Assembly (NCBI GenBank): GCA_913061095.1
Contig: CAJXVM010000001.1
Location: 1-64,000, forward strand
From: an uncultured Ignavibacteria bacterium
Lineage (GTDB): Bacteria; Bacteroidota; Ignavibacteria; SZUA-365
DNA: 64,000 nucleotides
Direction of reading: 5' to 3'
Shown here: one piece after another, positions 1 through 8,048 of the stretch
Layout: each line of letters begins with the position of its first letter
Numbering within the stretch: the first letter of the stretch is position 1
Notes under the pieces: model-generated
The model's input: only the letters and a program-made list of their open reading frames with translations
Databases searched by the model: none
What the model was told of the DNA's origin: nothing
Program-made: the position numbers and the translations under genes

Positions 1-2
1 CG

Positions 3-461
3 ACGGAGAAGGGACGCCCATGGAATTGGGACGTGATCGAAGCAATCGATCCCGCGCATCCGGGCGCGCGTCCGCAGTTCCGCGCGATGACTTTCAGCGA
101 TGCGCAGCACGGCTGGGCCGTCGGCGACTACCGCTCGGGTGTCATCTATCGCACGACGACCGGCGGACTCGTGCACACCGACCGCATTCCGGCAGCAGAA
201 ACGCTCTCGATGTCGCTTTCACCGTCACCACTGCGGTCCGGTCAGCGGGCAACGGTGCGCATCGATCTGCCGTACCTTGATAATGTGCGCATTACTGTCC
301 ATGACATGCTCGGACGCGCGCTGCAGCGCGTCTACGAGGGTGAAATGTCCGCTGGAGCACAGAGCGTACCGTTAAACATGGCCGCGCTTCGTCCTGGGAC
401 GTATGTCCTCGTTATGAGAGGTTCGAACAGCTTCGCATCCTGCGCATTCGTCGTTCTCTGA
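3..461 (+). CDS. C-terminal part of secreted YCF48/BNR-like protein with type IX sorting domain (5' truncated)
   Basis: The reading frame is open to the left window edge, so only the last 152 residues are present. The first part contains DAQHGWAVGDY...IYRTTTGG, which resembles a YCF48/BNR beta-propeller repeat blade. The last ~80 residues (from about LSPSPLRSG, through VRITVHDMLGRALQ, to RPGTYVLVMRG) match the pattern of type A type IX secretion C-terminal sorting domains: VxDxLGR, a turn, then LxPGxYxL. The protein is therefore predicted to cross the outer membrane by the T9SS and to stay on the surface or be released. The family is inferred from short motifs; the N-terminal domains are not visible. 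Confidence 0.8.
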   Translation, partial: TEKGRPWNWDVIEAIDPAHPGARPQFRAMTFSDAQHGWAVGDYRSGVIYRTTTGGLVHTDRIPAAETLSMSLSPSPLRSGQRATVRIDLPYLDNVRITVHDMLGRALQRVYEGEMSAGAQSVPLNMAALRPGTYVLVMRGSNSFASCAFVVL

Positions 462-475
462 TATGCACGGATTAT

Positions 476-615
476 GTGGGATTACGCAGAGGTTTTACCA
501 CAGATTACGCTGATTACACAGAGATTTGAGACTAGCGCAGCACTGAACATGTTGCGCCTGCACTTATCTCCGTGTAATCCGTGGAATCTGTGGTAAGACA
601 TCCGCGCAATCCCAC
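476..615. repeat. Long imperfect palindrome built from CAGATTACAC-type words
   Basis: Two 50-nt arms, 476-525 and 566-615, are reverse complements at 42 of 50 positions, with a 40-nt loop. Both arms share the core TTACCACAGAT and repeat a GATTAC-type word (gattacgc, gattacgc, gattacac). The element starts 15 nt after the stop codon of the preceding gene. It may act as a hairpin terminator or mRNA stabiliser, or be a small dispersed intergenic repeat. It has no intact coding frame. Similar word palindromes, made from different words, lie at 1557-1638, 2815-2875 and 9506-9565. Confidence 0.8.
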
Positions 616-788
616 GGACTTTGACGCTTCGCGAAAAGAATGTAATTTGGGAGAATGAATCGAGCAGTTTTATTGTTTTGTCAGCGTTCGTCCCTTAGAA
701 CCCGCCTGTGACGGCGGGGAACATGCAGGCATGCTCCTACTTTACATAATATTTATTATCAGAAGTTAATACGGTTCACATACGGCAC
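616..788. other. Intergenic stretch with a short GC hairpin
   Basis: With the preceding palindrome this completes a gene-free gap of about 330 nt (462-788). The only structure seen is a perfect 6-bp stem, cccgcc (701-706) with ggcggg (713-718), followed by an imperfect gcaggcatgc palindrome near 725-734. The rest is A/T-rich. No promoter matching the FCB pattern could be placed confidently before the gene at 789, and no clear Shine-Dalgarno is visible there. Confidence 0.4.
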
Positions 789-1556
789 ATGAAAGAATCA
801 ACCAAGAAGAACTGGGACGATTTCTGGGATCAGAAATCAGACACGAAAGAAGTCTACGCGAATACCGATCGCATTCGCCGCAACCTTGCCCGCAACATGG
901 ATCTGCCCGGCAAACGCATTCTTGAAGTTGGGGCCGGCACGGGACGCGACAGTTTCTACATGTCCCAGGACGGCGCCACACTTGTACTTCTCGATTATTC
1001 GATGAATTCGTTGAAAATCATCAGGAATAATCTGCCTTCGACGGAAAATATCGGTGCGGTCGGCGGGGACGCCTTCGCGCTGCCTTTCCCGGATAATTCT
1101 TTCGACGCGGTGTTTCACCAGGGACTCCTCGAGCATTTCCGCAAAGGAATCGCTGAAGATCTGCTTCGTGAGAATATCCGCGTTCTCAAGCCCGGCGGAC
1201 TGCTCATCGTCGATGTTCCGCAGCGCTGGCACATCTATACGGTCATAAAACACATCCTGATCGCTCTCAATGCCTGGTTTGCCGGCTGGGAACGCGAGTT
1301 TTCAGTCACTGAACTACGTAAACTATTGAAAGATCTCGGCTTACAGCCCGTCGACGCATACGGCGAATGGATGTATCCGAGTCTCGTATACCGTACGTTC
1401 CGCGAAGCATTCTACAAGATCGGCGTCAAACTGCCCCTGTATCCGCGCCTGCTGCCGCCCGTCTCGCGCCTGCGCGAGAAAATCCGCAACGGAATGGACG
1501 GGACTGCGGTGAAACTGAATACCGCGCTGTCGATCGGCTTGATTGCCCGAAAATAA
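789..1556 (+). CDS. Class I SAM-dependent methyltransferase
   Basis: This is a 255-aa Rossmann-fold methyltransferase. Motif I is ILEVGAGTGRDSFYM (about residues 44-58), followed by the acidic end of strand beta2 (VLLDYS). The motif II/III region is DNSFDAVFHQGLLEHF and the later strand begins RVLKPGGLLIVDVP. This is the Methyltransf_11/25 pattern and does not reveal the substrate. The next gene is a GT4 glycosyltransferase on the same strand, 98 nt away, so a role in modifying a surface glycan or lipid is possible but only inferred from position. Confidence 0.8.
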   Translation: MKESTKKNWDDFWDQKSDTKEVYANTDRIRRNLARNMDLPGKRILEVGAGTGRDSFYMSQDGATLVLLDYSMNSLKIIRNNLPSTENIGAVGGDAFALPFPDNSFDAVFHQGLLEHFRKGIAEDLLRENIRVLKPGGLLIVDVPQRWHIYTVIKHILIALNAWFAGWEREFSVTELRKLLKDLGLQPVDAYGEWMYPSLVYRTFREAFYKIGVKLPLYPRLLPPVSRLREKIRNGMDGTAVKLNTALSIGLIARK

Positions 1557-1638
1557 CAGATTGCGGATTCCAGATTGCACATTGATGACTGTTTCGAATT
1601 TATCGCCTAGCAATCTGTAATCAGCAATCTTCAATCTG
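1557..1638. repeat. Palindrome built from CAGATTG words
   Basis: Arms 1557-1584 and 1611-1638 (28 nt each) are reverse complements at 22 of 28 positions, with a 26-nt loop. Each arm contains two or three copies of a cagattg/gattgc word. Arm 1 begins immediately after the TAA stop of the methyltransferase. The element fills most of the gap to the next gene and may end or attenuate the first transcript. It belongs structurally with the palindromes at 476-615, 2815-2875 and 9506-9565. Confidence 0.75.
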
Positions 1639-1654
1639 AAATATTATACTTTAA

Positions 1655-2797
1655 ATGACCTCATCTAAACCATTGAAGATTCTGGTATTTAACTGGCAGG
1701 ATATCACAAACCCGCTCGCCGGCGGAGCCGAGGTCCATCTGCATGAGGTGTTTGAACGTCTGGCTGTTCGCGGACATGAAGTTACGCTGTTCTGTCATCA
1801 TTTTGACGACGCGCCGCGCGAAGAAATGCGTAACGGTATCCGCATCATTCGCAAAGGAGGACGCTTCCTCTTCAATTTCCATGTCTTTTTCGAGTACATC
1901 AGGAGATTCAGAAAAGAAGGCTATGACGTTGTTATTGATGACGTTAACAAGATCCCCTTCTACACTCCCCTCTACGTCCGCGAACCCGTCCAGGGTGTAA
2001 CGCATCACCTTTTCGGCAAGAGCATATTCCTCGAGACGATCTTCCCGCTGGCAGCGTACGTGTATCTGGCTGAGCGCCTGATCAAACCGGTATATCGCAA
2101 TATCCATTTCATTATCGGCTCACCGAGCACGGCGAACGAATACCTCGAATGGGGCTTTCCAAAAGATCAGGTATCTGTGGTTAATTACTGTGTTAACAAA
2201 GATATATACTATAGTGATGAAAGTAATATCTATGACATAAACCATATTGCGTATTTCGGCCGGCTGAAAAAGTACAAGTCCGTCGACCACGTGATTCGCG
2301 CGATGGATCGTCTGCGGAACGAGTACCCGGAACTGCATCTCGATATCATCGGCGATGGAGATGACAAGCAGCGACTCGAAGATCTGACAACAGAACTTCA
2401 GCTGAATGACCGCATCACCTTCCATGGCTTCATCGATGAAGATCAGAAAGCCCCGATGCTGCAGAAAACCAATTTCGTGGTCAATACGTCATCCAAGGAA
2501 GGCTGGGGACTGACGGTTGTCGAGGCGAATGCCTGCGGCGCTCCCGTCGTGGCCGCGAATGTGCCCGGACTCCGTGATTCCGTCGTTGACGGCGAAACCG
2601 GACAACTCTACGAATTCGGAAACATCGACGATCTCATCGCCAAAATGAAGGTCTTTCTCGACTCCCCGGAGACGCGCAACACCTTCCGCGAGCGCGCACT
2701 CGAGTGGGCCGCAAAATTCGACTGGGAAGTCGCCGCATCGCAGACCATGGCGCTGATCGAACAGACCATATCGAAAAAGAAACGCCGTACGCACTGA
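1655..2797 (+). CDS. GT4-family glycosyltransferase
   Basis: This 380-aa retaining glycosyltransferase has the GT-B fold. The N-terminal domain contains NPLAGGAEVHLHEVFERLA, typical of GT4 enzymes. The C-terminal donor-binding half has HIAYFGRLKKYKSVDHVI (mid-protein) and the E-x7-E motif in EGWGLTVVEANACGAPVVA. The enzyme is expected to move a sugar from a nucleotide donor to a cell-surface glycan or lipid. The acceptor cannot be told from sequence. The start is an ATG a few bases after an AT-rich tract, with no obvious Shine-Dalgarno. It is the last + strand gene before a 33-kb minus-strand run. Confidence 0.88.
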   Translation: MTSSKPLKILVFNWQDITNPLAGGAEVHLHEVFERLAVRGHEVTLFCHHFDDAPREEMRNGIRIIRKGGRFLFNFHVFFEYIRRFRKEGYDVVIDDVNKIPFYTPLYVREPVQGVTHHLFGKSIFLETIFPLAAYVYLAERLIKPVYRNIHFIIGSPSTANEYLEWGFPKDQVSVVNYCVNKDIYYSDESNIYDINHIAYFGRLKKYKSVDHVIRAMDRLRNEYPELHLDIIGDGDDKQRLEDLTTELQLNDRITFHGFIDEDQKAPMLQKTNFVVNTSSKEGWGLTVVEANACGAPVVAANVPGLRDSVVDGETGQLYEFGNIDDLIAKMKVFLDSPETRNTFRERALEWAAKFDWEVAASQTMALIEQTISKKKRRTH

Positions 2798-2814
2798 TTG
2801 TATTCTTAATGCAA

Positions 2815-2875
2815 GGTGCAAAAAACAAAGTGCAAAACACTGTTCAATGCTGTTTTGTACTTTGTACTTTGCACT
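2815..2875. terminator. Palindrome built from GTGCAAAG/GTACAAAG words at a convergent junction
   Basis: Arms 2815-2839 and 2851-2875 (25 nt) are reverse complements at 21 of 25 positions, with an 11-nt loop. Both arms are made of tgcaaa/acaaag words. The element sits between the convergent glycosyltransferase (+) and riboflavin synthase (-) genes, the place for a bidirectional terminator. The stem is A/T-rich and lacks a GC clamp plus U-tract, so it is not a classical intrinsic terminator. The terminator role is inferred from position. Confidence 0.5.
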
Positions 2876-2914
2876 CTCGATTCGCTGGTCTCTGGATTGA
2901 AATACGATTTGGAA

Positions 2915-3550
2915 TCAATATCCCAACGACTTCAGATACCCCTCCGTAACCCCTTCCCCCCTCGCGTTTTGCAGATAGTTGAGAATGTATTTTCCAAGCA
3001 TGTCAAGCTCGATGTTGACGCGCGTGCCCTTGCGGTAGGTGTGGAAAAGCGTTGCGTCCCAGGTATGTGGAATGACGGAGACGCGGAATGAAGCCTCGCG
3101 CTTCTCTGCCACAGTGAGGCTGACGCCGTCAACACCGATGCTGCCGACGGGAATGATGTTCGGCGAGGCCGATCCCGGATAACTGATCTCGACCATCCAG
3201 CTCTCCTCCCTCCTCTCGATTCCGCGCACCTCGGCGGTGAAATCCACATGTCCCTGCACAAAATGTCCACCGAGACGGCTGTCGGCCCGCAGCGCCCGCT
3301 CGAGATTCAGCGGCACCCCGACATCCAGCAATCCCAGCGTCGATTTCTTCATAGTCTCCTCGACCGCTTCGACGGCGAATCCCCGTTCGTCGAATGCAAT
3401 TACCGTCAGACAGACCCCGTTGACAGCAATGCTGTCGCCCACGGCTGCACCGCCGAGCACCGCGTCTGCCGTGATGTCCAGTCGGCGTCCTCTTCCGAGC
3501 GGACGCATGGATTTCAGCTTCCCGATTTCCTCGATGATACCGGTAAACAT
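2915..3550 (-). CDS. ribE: Riboflavin synthase, alpha chain
   Basis: This 211-aa protein starts with the diagnostic MFTGIIEEIG and consists of two lumazine-binding beta-barrel repeats. The first has NGVCLTVIAFDERGFAVEAV and GGHFVQGHVD; the second has GSIGVDGVSLTVAEK. It dismutates two 6,7-dimethyl-8-ribityllumazine molecules into riboflavin. The frame extends 20 codons upstream, but the MFTG start fits the family and lies 1 nt after the ribD stop, so the two are translated together. GTP cyclohydrolase/DHBP synthase and lumazine synthase are not in this window. No FMN riboswitch lies directly before the pair. Confidence 0.95.
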   Translation of the reverse strand: MFTGIIEEIGKLKSMRPLGRGRRLDITADAVLGGAAVGDSIAVNGVCLTVIAFDERGFAVEAVEETMKKSTLGLLDVGVPLNLERALRADSRLGGHFVQGHVDFTAEVRGIERREESWMVEISYPGSASPNIIPVGSIGVDGVSLTVAEKREASFRVSVIPHTWDATLFHTYRKGTRVNIELDMLGKYILNYLQNARGEGVTEGYLKSLGY

Positions 3551-3551
3551 G

Positions 3552-4661
3552 TCATTCCTCCGGTTGCGGTCTGAGAATCGTGTAGACATCCTCTCCCATG
3601 TGCAGTACATCCTCGACGCGAAAACGCATGGCGTCGCTCAGATGCAGGGGACGAAGAGCGGAAAACGCCGCGCGTCCCTGCCCGATGATCTTCGGCGCGG
3701 TGAAGATGTCGAGACGATCGGCAAACCGCGCGCGCAGAAACGCGGAAAACACCTCCGCGCCGCCTTCCACGAGAATGGACCTGATGCCGAACTCGTCATA
3801 GAGCTGCTTCAGGGCGGATTTCAGCGAGGCGTATTCCATCATGTCGGTCGTGACGTCGAGCACGCGGACTCCGCGCTTGCGCAGTCTGGTGATATGAGAC
3901 GCGTTCGAGCGTGCGCTTTTTTTCGATGTGACGACGATGGTGTTATCGACAAGGTCGTCGCTGAATACCGCTGCGGAAAGCGGCAGATGCCACGACCGTG
4001 TCAGGATGATGCGCTGGGGATCACGGCCTTTCACATGCCGCACGTTCAGCGAGGGATTGTCTTTGCGGACGGTCTCCGCCCCGACAAGCACGGCGTCGTA
4101 AATGGAGCGCAGACGATGCACTTCTGTGCGCGACTCCTCGGATGTGATCCAGTGTGCCGTTCCCTTGAGGGCAGCCACGTGTCCGTCGAGCGTCTGCGCG
4201 ACCTTGAGCAGCACGAAGGGTCGGCGATGCACGGTATTGACGATATAGACCTCGTTGAGTGCCTCGCAGCGCTCGCGTTCCACATCCTCAACGACGGCGA
4301 CACCCGCCTCTCGAAGACGCTGCGCCCCGTTTCCCGTGACGGCGAGATTCGGATCGGGCATTCCGATCACGACTTTTCGAATGCCCGCGTCGATGATGGC
4401 CTCGGTACACGGCGGCGTTTTCCCGAAATGATTGCAGGGTTCGAGCGAAACGTAGAGCGTCGCCCCGCGGGCATTCGCACCTGCATCGCGCAGCGCTTCC
4501 ACCTCTGCATGCGGTCCGCCGTAGCGCTGATGCCATCCCTTGCCGACAATGCGTCCGCCCGCGACGATGACACATCCCACCATGGGATTGGGTTCAACCT
4601 CTCCCCGTCCCTGCTCGGCGAGCTGCAGGCATTTGAGCATGTACTGGCTGTCTTTTTTCAT
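3552..4661 (-). CDS. ribD: Bifunctional riboflavin biosynthesis deaminase/reductase
   Basis: A 369-aa protein with an N-terminal zinc-dependent deaminase (PNPMVGCVIV, HAEVEALRDAG, then SLEPCNHFGKTPPC, giving the His/Cys/Cys ligands) and a C-terminal NADPH-dependent reductase (RPFVLLKVAQTLDGHVA, ILVEGGAEVFSAFL). It carries out the second and third steps of the riboflavin pathway. The start at 4661 (MKKDSQYML) was preferred to one 21 codons upstream because family homology begins there and it leaves a 4-nt gap to the preceding gene. It is followed directly by ribE. Confidence 0.95.
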   Translation of the reverse strand: MKKDSQYMLKCLQLAEQGRGEVEPNPMVGCVIVAGGRIVGKGWHQRYGGPHAEVEALRDAGANARGATLYVSLEPCNHFGKTPPCTEAIIDAGIRKVVIGMPDPNLAVTGNGAQRLREAGVAVVEDVERERCEALNEVYIVNTVHRRPFVLLKVAQTLDGHVAALKGTAHWITSEESRTEVHRLRSIYDAVLVGAETVRKDNPSLNVRHVKGRDPQRIILTRSWHLPLSAAVFSDDLVDNTIVVTSKKSARSNASHITRLRKRGVRVLDVTTDMMEYASLKSALKQLYDEFGIRSILVEGGAEVFSAFLRARFADRLDIFTAPKIIGQGRAAFSALRPLHLSDAMRFRVEDVLHMGEDVYTILRPQPEE

Positions 4662-4665
4662 CGTG

Positions 4666-6087
4666 CTACTCGAGACGCATGATTTTGCGAACCTTGGGAA
4701 AATCCCTGTTTGTAAGAATACCAAGCCGCTCGAAGACCATCAAGGCAGTGGAAATTTTTCTGCTGCCGCGGTTTCCCGCGAGCGGAACGCGGGTCTCCCC
4801 CTCGACAACCATTGTGGCCGAACTGCCTCCGTCAAGGTTCGTACCCTGCCACGCGCCGCGGGCGATCAGGAGTTCCGCCAGCTGCTGCAGAGGCACCCCG
4901 CGTCTGCGATGCCGCCGGTTGTAGGGTTCGACGGTCATCATGATGAGCGTATCGCTGCCCTTGCTGATGCCGAGGGCCGAACGCCCGTAATGACCCTCGA
5001 CGAATCGGATTTTCGTCAGGCCGGCCTCCTCCCACTCGACGCTGACATTCCCGTCACGCACGATGCGCGGTGTTCCTCCGGTCATCTGCACGACCGGCTC
5101 CTCCACAATGGGATCGAGGCGACTGGCAATTGAAAAGGTGTCACCGACAAAAAGCGAGGAGAAGAGCGGAAAGGGGCCCCTGCCGAAGGAAATGACTCCT
5201 CCGTTTTCCGGGATCGCAACAAAGCCCGTATCCAGTGCGGTCACACGACACGGAATGCGCGTGTTTGCAAGCGGCGGATAGATGTACGTGAACTGCATCT
5301 TCAGCGTGCCGCTCTCGCGGCTCACCGACCAGACAGAATCCATATGCGCCATGATAAGCGTATCGATCCGGGATTCGGAGTCATCGGTGATGGTGTCCTG
5401 TGAAGCCTCACGGATGCCGACGGTATCAATAAACGGCACCGACGATCCGGCAAATGTTGTGTAAAGCACCACTTCCGTCGAATCGACGCGGCGGTTCAGG
5501 CGCGATATGGGGATACTGCCGAGCCGTGTATCGAGTGATACGGCGAGGTCGAATGTGTCGATGAGCACCTGTCCGTGGTCCGTGAACGCAACGGAGGGCC
5601 AGTTGCGGTACTTGTCCGCCACAAGCATTTCGCCGTCAATGACCGTCGGACCCATCGGATGCAGTGTCCCGGCTTTCCAGAAATTCGCGTTGATGCCGGC
5701 GAGAACACGTATGGGCGTCACCACGCTGTCGTAGCGATGCATGATGCTGTACGCCTGCTCGAGACCGGACATGTGATCGAGTCCCTTCCCCAGCCGCACA
5801 TCAATCCGTGGATTGCGCAGGTCGACGGTGACGGTGTGTACCGACAGACGTGTTTCGGGAATATACGTGTGGAAGTAATTGACACCGTCGGAGAGCTGCC
5901 GCAGACTGTCGGGCGGCAATGCGGTGCGCGGATCCGGTTCTGGCTTCTCCTCCCCGCCGGTCGCCGCTGTCGAATCCGTCGTCCGGACGAGAGTGGTTTC
6001 GTGCTGTGCGCGCAGGCCCGCGGGCGCTCCCGCGAGCAACCCGATCAGTATCAGCAGCGTAACGAGAGCTGGGATGCGGACAGTCAT
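4666..6087 (-). CDS. Secreted phosphodiester glycosidase domain (NAGPA/DUF2233) protein
   Basis: This 473-aa protein has an N-terminal signal peptide (LVTLLILIGLLAGAPAG, cleaved near AQHE), then a linker rich in Thr, Glu and Pro. The catalytic-type domain has VLAGINANFW, GPTVIDGEMLVAD near the middle and LDGGSSATMVVEG near the C-terminus. These are hallmarks of the phosphodiester glycosidase family, related to the mannose-6-phosphate uncovering enzyme and bacterial exopolysaccharide proteins. It probably acts in the periplasm or at the surface on a sugar-phosphate diester. The substrate is unknown. It lies between dxs (13 nt) and ribD (4 nt) in one direction. Confidence 0.78.
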   Translation of the reverse strand: MTVRIPALVTLLILIGLLAGAPAGLRAQHETTLVRTTDSTAATGGEEKPEPDPRTALPPDSLRQLSDGVNYFHTYIPETRLSVHTVTVDLRNPRIDVRLGKGLDHMSGLEQAYSIMHRYDSVVTPIRVLAGINANFWKAGTLHPMGPTVIDGEMLVADKYRNWPSVAFTDHGQVLIDTFDLAVSLDTRLGSIPISRLNRRVDSTEVVLYTTFAGSSVPFIDTVGIREASQDTITDDSESRIDTLIMAHMDSVWSVSRESGTLKMQFTYIYPPLANTRIPCRVTALDTGFVAIPENGGVISFGRGPFPLFSSLFVGDTFSIASRLDPIVEEPVVQMTGGTPRIVRDGNVSVEWEEAGLTKIRFVEGHYGRSALGISKGSDTLIMMTVEPYNRRHRRRGVPLQQLAELLIARGAWQGTNLDGGSSATMVVEGETRVPLAGNRGSRKISTALMVFERLGILTNRDFPKVRKIMRLE

Positions 6088-6099
6088 TCCTTCCGGGTG

Positions 6100-8031
6100 T
6101 TAGGCGATGTTTTCCACGGTCGCGCTGAGCGTGATGCCGAGCATGTCGCCGGCCATGCGCGCGAGGCCGAGGGGATCAAGGTTGAGGCTGCGATACAGTT
6201 CTTCCTGTTTCCCGTGATCGATAAAGTCGTCGGGAAGACCGTGGATGCGAAGCGTGCATTGCGCGTCCGCGATGGTGGTGAGATGCTCCGCCACGGCGCT
6301 GCCGAATCCACCGACGACGGAATTGTCCTCCACAGTCAGGATGTATTTGAACCGCTGCGCCAGCGCGTCGATCAGTTCGGTATCGAGCGGCTTAATGAAG
6401 CGCATGTTGTATACGGCGGCTGAAATATCGCTGTGGGAGAGCAGCTCCGCCGCTTTGACTGCATGCTGCACCATGTTGCCGACGGCCAGGATGGCGATGT
6501 CATCACCTTCGCGGCGCATTTCCGCCTTGCCGATCGGCAGGCGCTGGAATTCTTCGCGCAACGGCAGACCGATGGCGTTGCCTCGGGGATAGCGGAAGGC
6601 GACGGGACCATCATGCTCCACCGCCGTGTAGAGCATATCACGCAGTTCCTGTTCGTCGGCCGGAGCCATGATGACCATCTTCGGGATATGCCGCAGATAG
6701 GAAAGATCATACGCACCGTGATGTGTCGGACCGTCCGCGCCGACGAGCCCGCCGCGATCCAGGGCAAAAACAACGTGCAGATCCTGGATGGCGACATCAT
6801 GGATAACCTGGTCAAAGGCGCGCTGCAGGAATGTCGAGTAAATGGCGGCCACGGGGATGTATCCTTCCGTTGCCATGCCGGCAGCGAAAGTCACCGCGTG
6901 CTGTTCGGCGATTCCAACATCGAAATATTTCTCCGGAATTTCGCGCTGAAGCTTGTCAAGTCCCGTACCGGATGACATCGCCGCAGTTATGCCGACGACT
7001 TTCGGATTTTTCCTGATGATCTCAATCAGGGCGTCAGCGAACACGGATGTATAACTCGGCATCCCACCGGTTTTCTTCGGCGCCTTGCCGGTGATCTTGT
7101 CAAACGGCGTCACGCCGTGCAGATTCATGTTGTCATTTTCCGCCGGCGCGTATCCCTTACCCTTCTGTGTGACAACATGAACGAGCACCGGACCGGACCA
7201 GTCCTGCACTTCCTCGAAGATCTTGACGAGTGATACGACATTGTGGCCGTTGATCGGACCGAAGTACCGAAATCCGAGTGCTTCGAAGAGCATGCCCGGA
7301 GTCAGAACGGATTTGAGTCCGCCTTCAAGACGCGCCGCGATCTTGCGGAAGCGATCGCCGATATGTTCGAATTTGCCGGCGAGATCCCAGACGTTCGCAC
7401 GGAAGCGGTTGTAGGTCGGGGACGCGATCAGCTCGTTGAAATAATTTGAGATCGCCCAGACGTTTGGCGCGATAGACATGTTGTTGTCGTTGAGTACGAC
7501 TATCATGTTCTTCTTCAGCAGGCCGCAGTTATTCATGGCTTCGTAGGCCATGCCACCGGTCATCGCACCATCGCCGATGACGGCAACGACCTTGTAGTCC
7601 TCTTCGTCGAAATCCCGGGCGGATGCCACACCCAGCGCCGCGGAAATCGACGTTGTCGCGTGACCGGCGCCGAACACGTCGTACGGACTTTCCTTCCGCT
7701 TCAGGAAGCCGCTGATACCACCGTACTGCCGGATGGTATGAAGGCGGTCTTTTCGTCCCGTAAGAATCTTGTGGGGATATGCCTGGTGCCCGACATCCCA
7801 GATGACCTTGTCTTCGGGAGTCTGAAAAGCGTAGTGCAGCGCAACGGCGAGTTCGACGGTACCGAGCCCCGCGCCAAGATGACCACCGGTCCGCGAGACG
7901 GTATCAATAAGGAAATCCCTGATTTCCGAACTGACCTTTCGCAAATCCTTGATATCAAGCCTGCGGAGATCCGCCGGATCGTCGATGCTGCTCAGCAGCG
8001 TGCTTTTTGAGTGTTCAGACATGAAGTCCAT
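6100..8031 (-). CDS. dxs: 1-deoxy-D-xylulose-5-phosphate synthase
   Basis: This 643-aa thiamine-diphosphate enzyme condenses pyruvate and glyceraldehyde-3-phosphate in the first step of the MEP isoprenoid pathway. Visible landmarks are GHQAYPHKILTGR, GAGHATTSISAALG, the ThDP/Mg motif GDGAMTGGMAYEA-MNN, and the transketolase-type region DRGGLVGADGPTHHGAYD. The length is typical. A second in-frame ATG at 8022 is an alternative start. The gene follows xseB by 17 nt, the common xseA-xseB-dxs order. Confidence 0.96.
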   Translation of the reverse strand: MDFMSEHSKSTLLSSIDDPADLRRLDIKDLRKVSSEIRDFLIDTVSRTGGHLGAGLGTVELAVALHYAFQTPEDKVIWDVGHQAYPHKILTGRKDRLHTIRQYGGISGFLKRKESPYDVFGAGHATTSISAALGVASARDFDEEDYKVVAVIGDGAMTGGMAYEAMNNCGLLKKNMIVVLNDNNMSIAPNVWAISNYFNELIASPTYNRFRANVWDLAGKFEHIGDRFRKIAARLEGGLKSVLTPGMLFEALGFRYFGPINGHNVVSLVKIFEEVQDWSGPVLVHVVTQKGKGYAPAENDNMNLHGVTPFDKITGKAPKKTGGMPSYTSVFADALIEIIRKNPKVVGITAAMSSGTGLDKLQREIPEKYFDVGIAEQHAVTFAAGMATEGYIPVAAIYSTFLQRAFDQVIHDVAIQDLHVVFALDRGGLVGADGPTHHGAYDLSYLRHIPKMVIMAPADEQELRDMLYTAVEHDGPVAFRYPRGNAIGLPLREEFQRLPIGKAEMRREGDDIAILAVGNMVQHAVKAAELLSHSDISAAVYNMRFIKPLDTELIDALAQRFKYILTVEDNSVVGGFGSAVAEHLTTIADAQCTLRIHGLPDDFIDHGKQEELYRSLNLDPLGLARMAGDMLGITLSATVENIA

Positions 8032-8048
8032 CCGCAGTTGGAAAACGG

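Noticed and set aside
3237-4682. A 481-codon + strand frame over ribE and ribD
   Set aside because: It crosses both rib genes in antisense and has no domain. The rib proteins are certain.
4662-4724. Possible FMN riboswitch before the rib genes
   Set aside because: ribD follows the glycosidase stop by 4 nt, so there is no room for the aptamer, and no conserved FMN motif was noticed.
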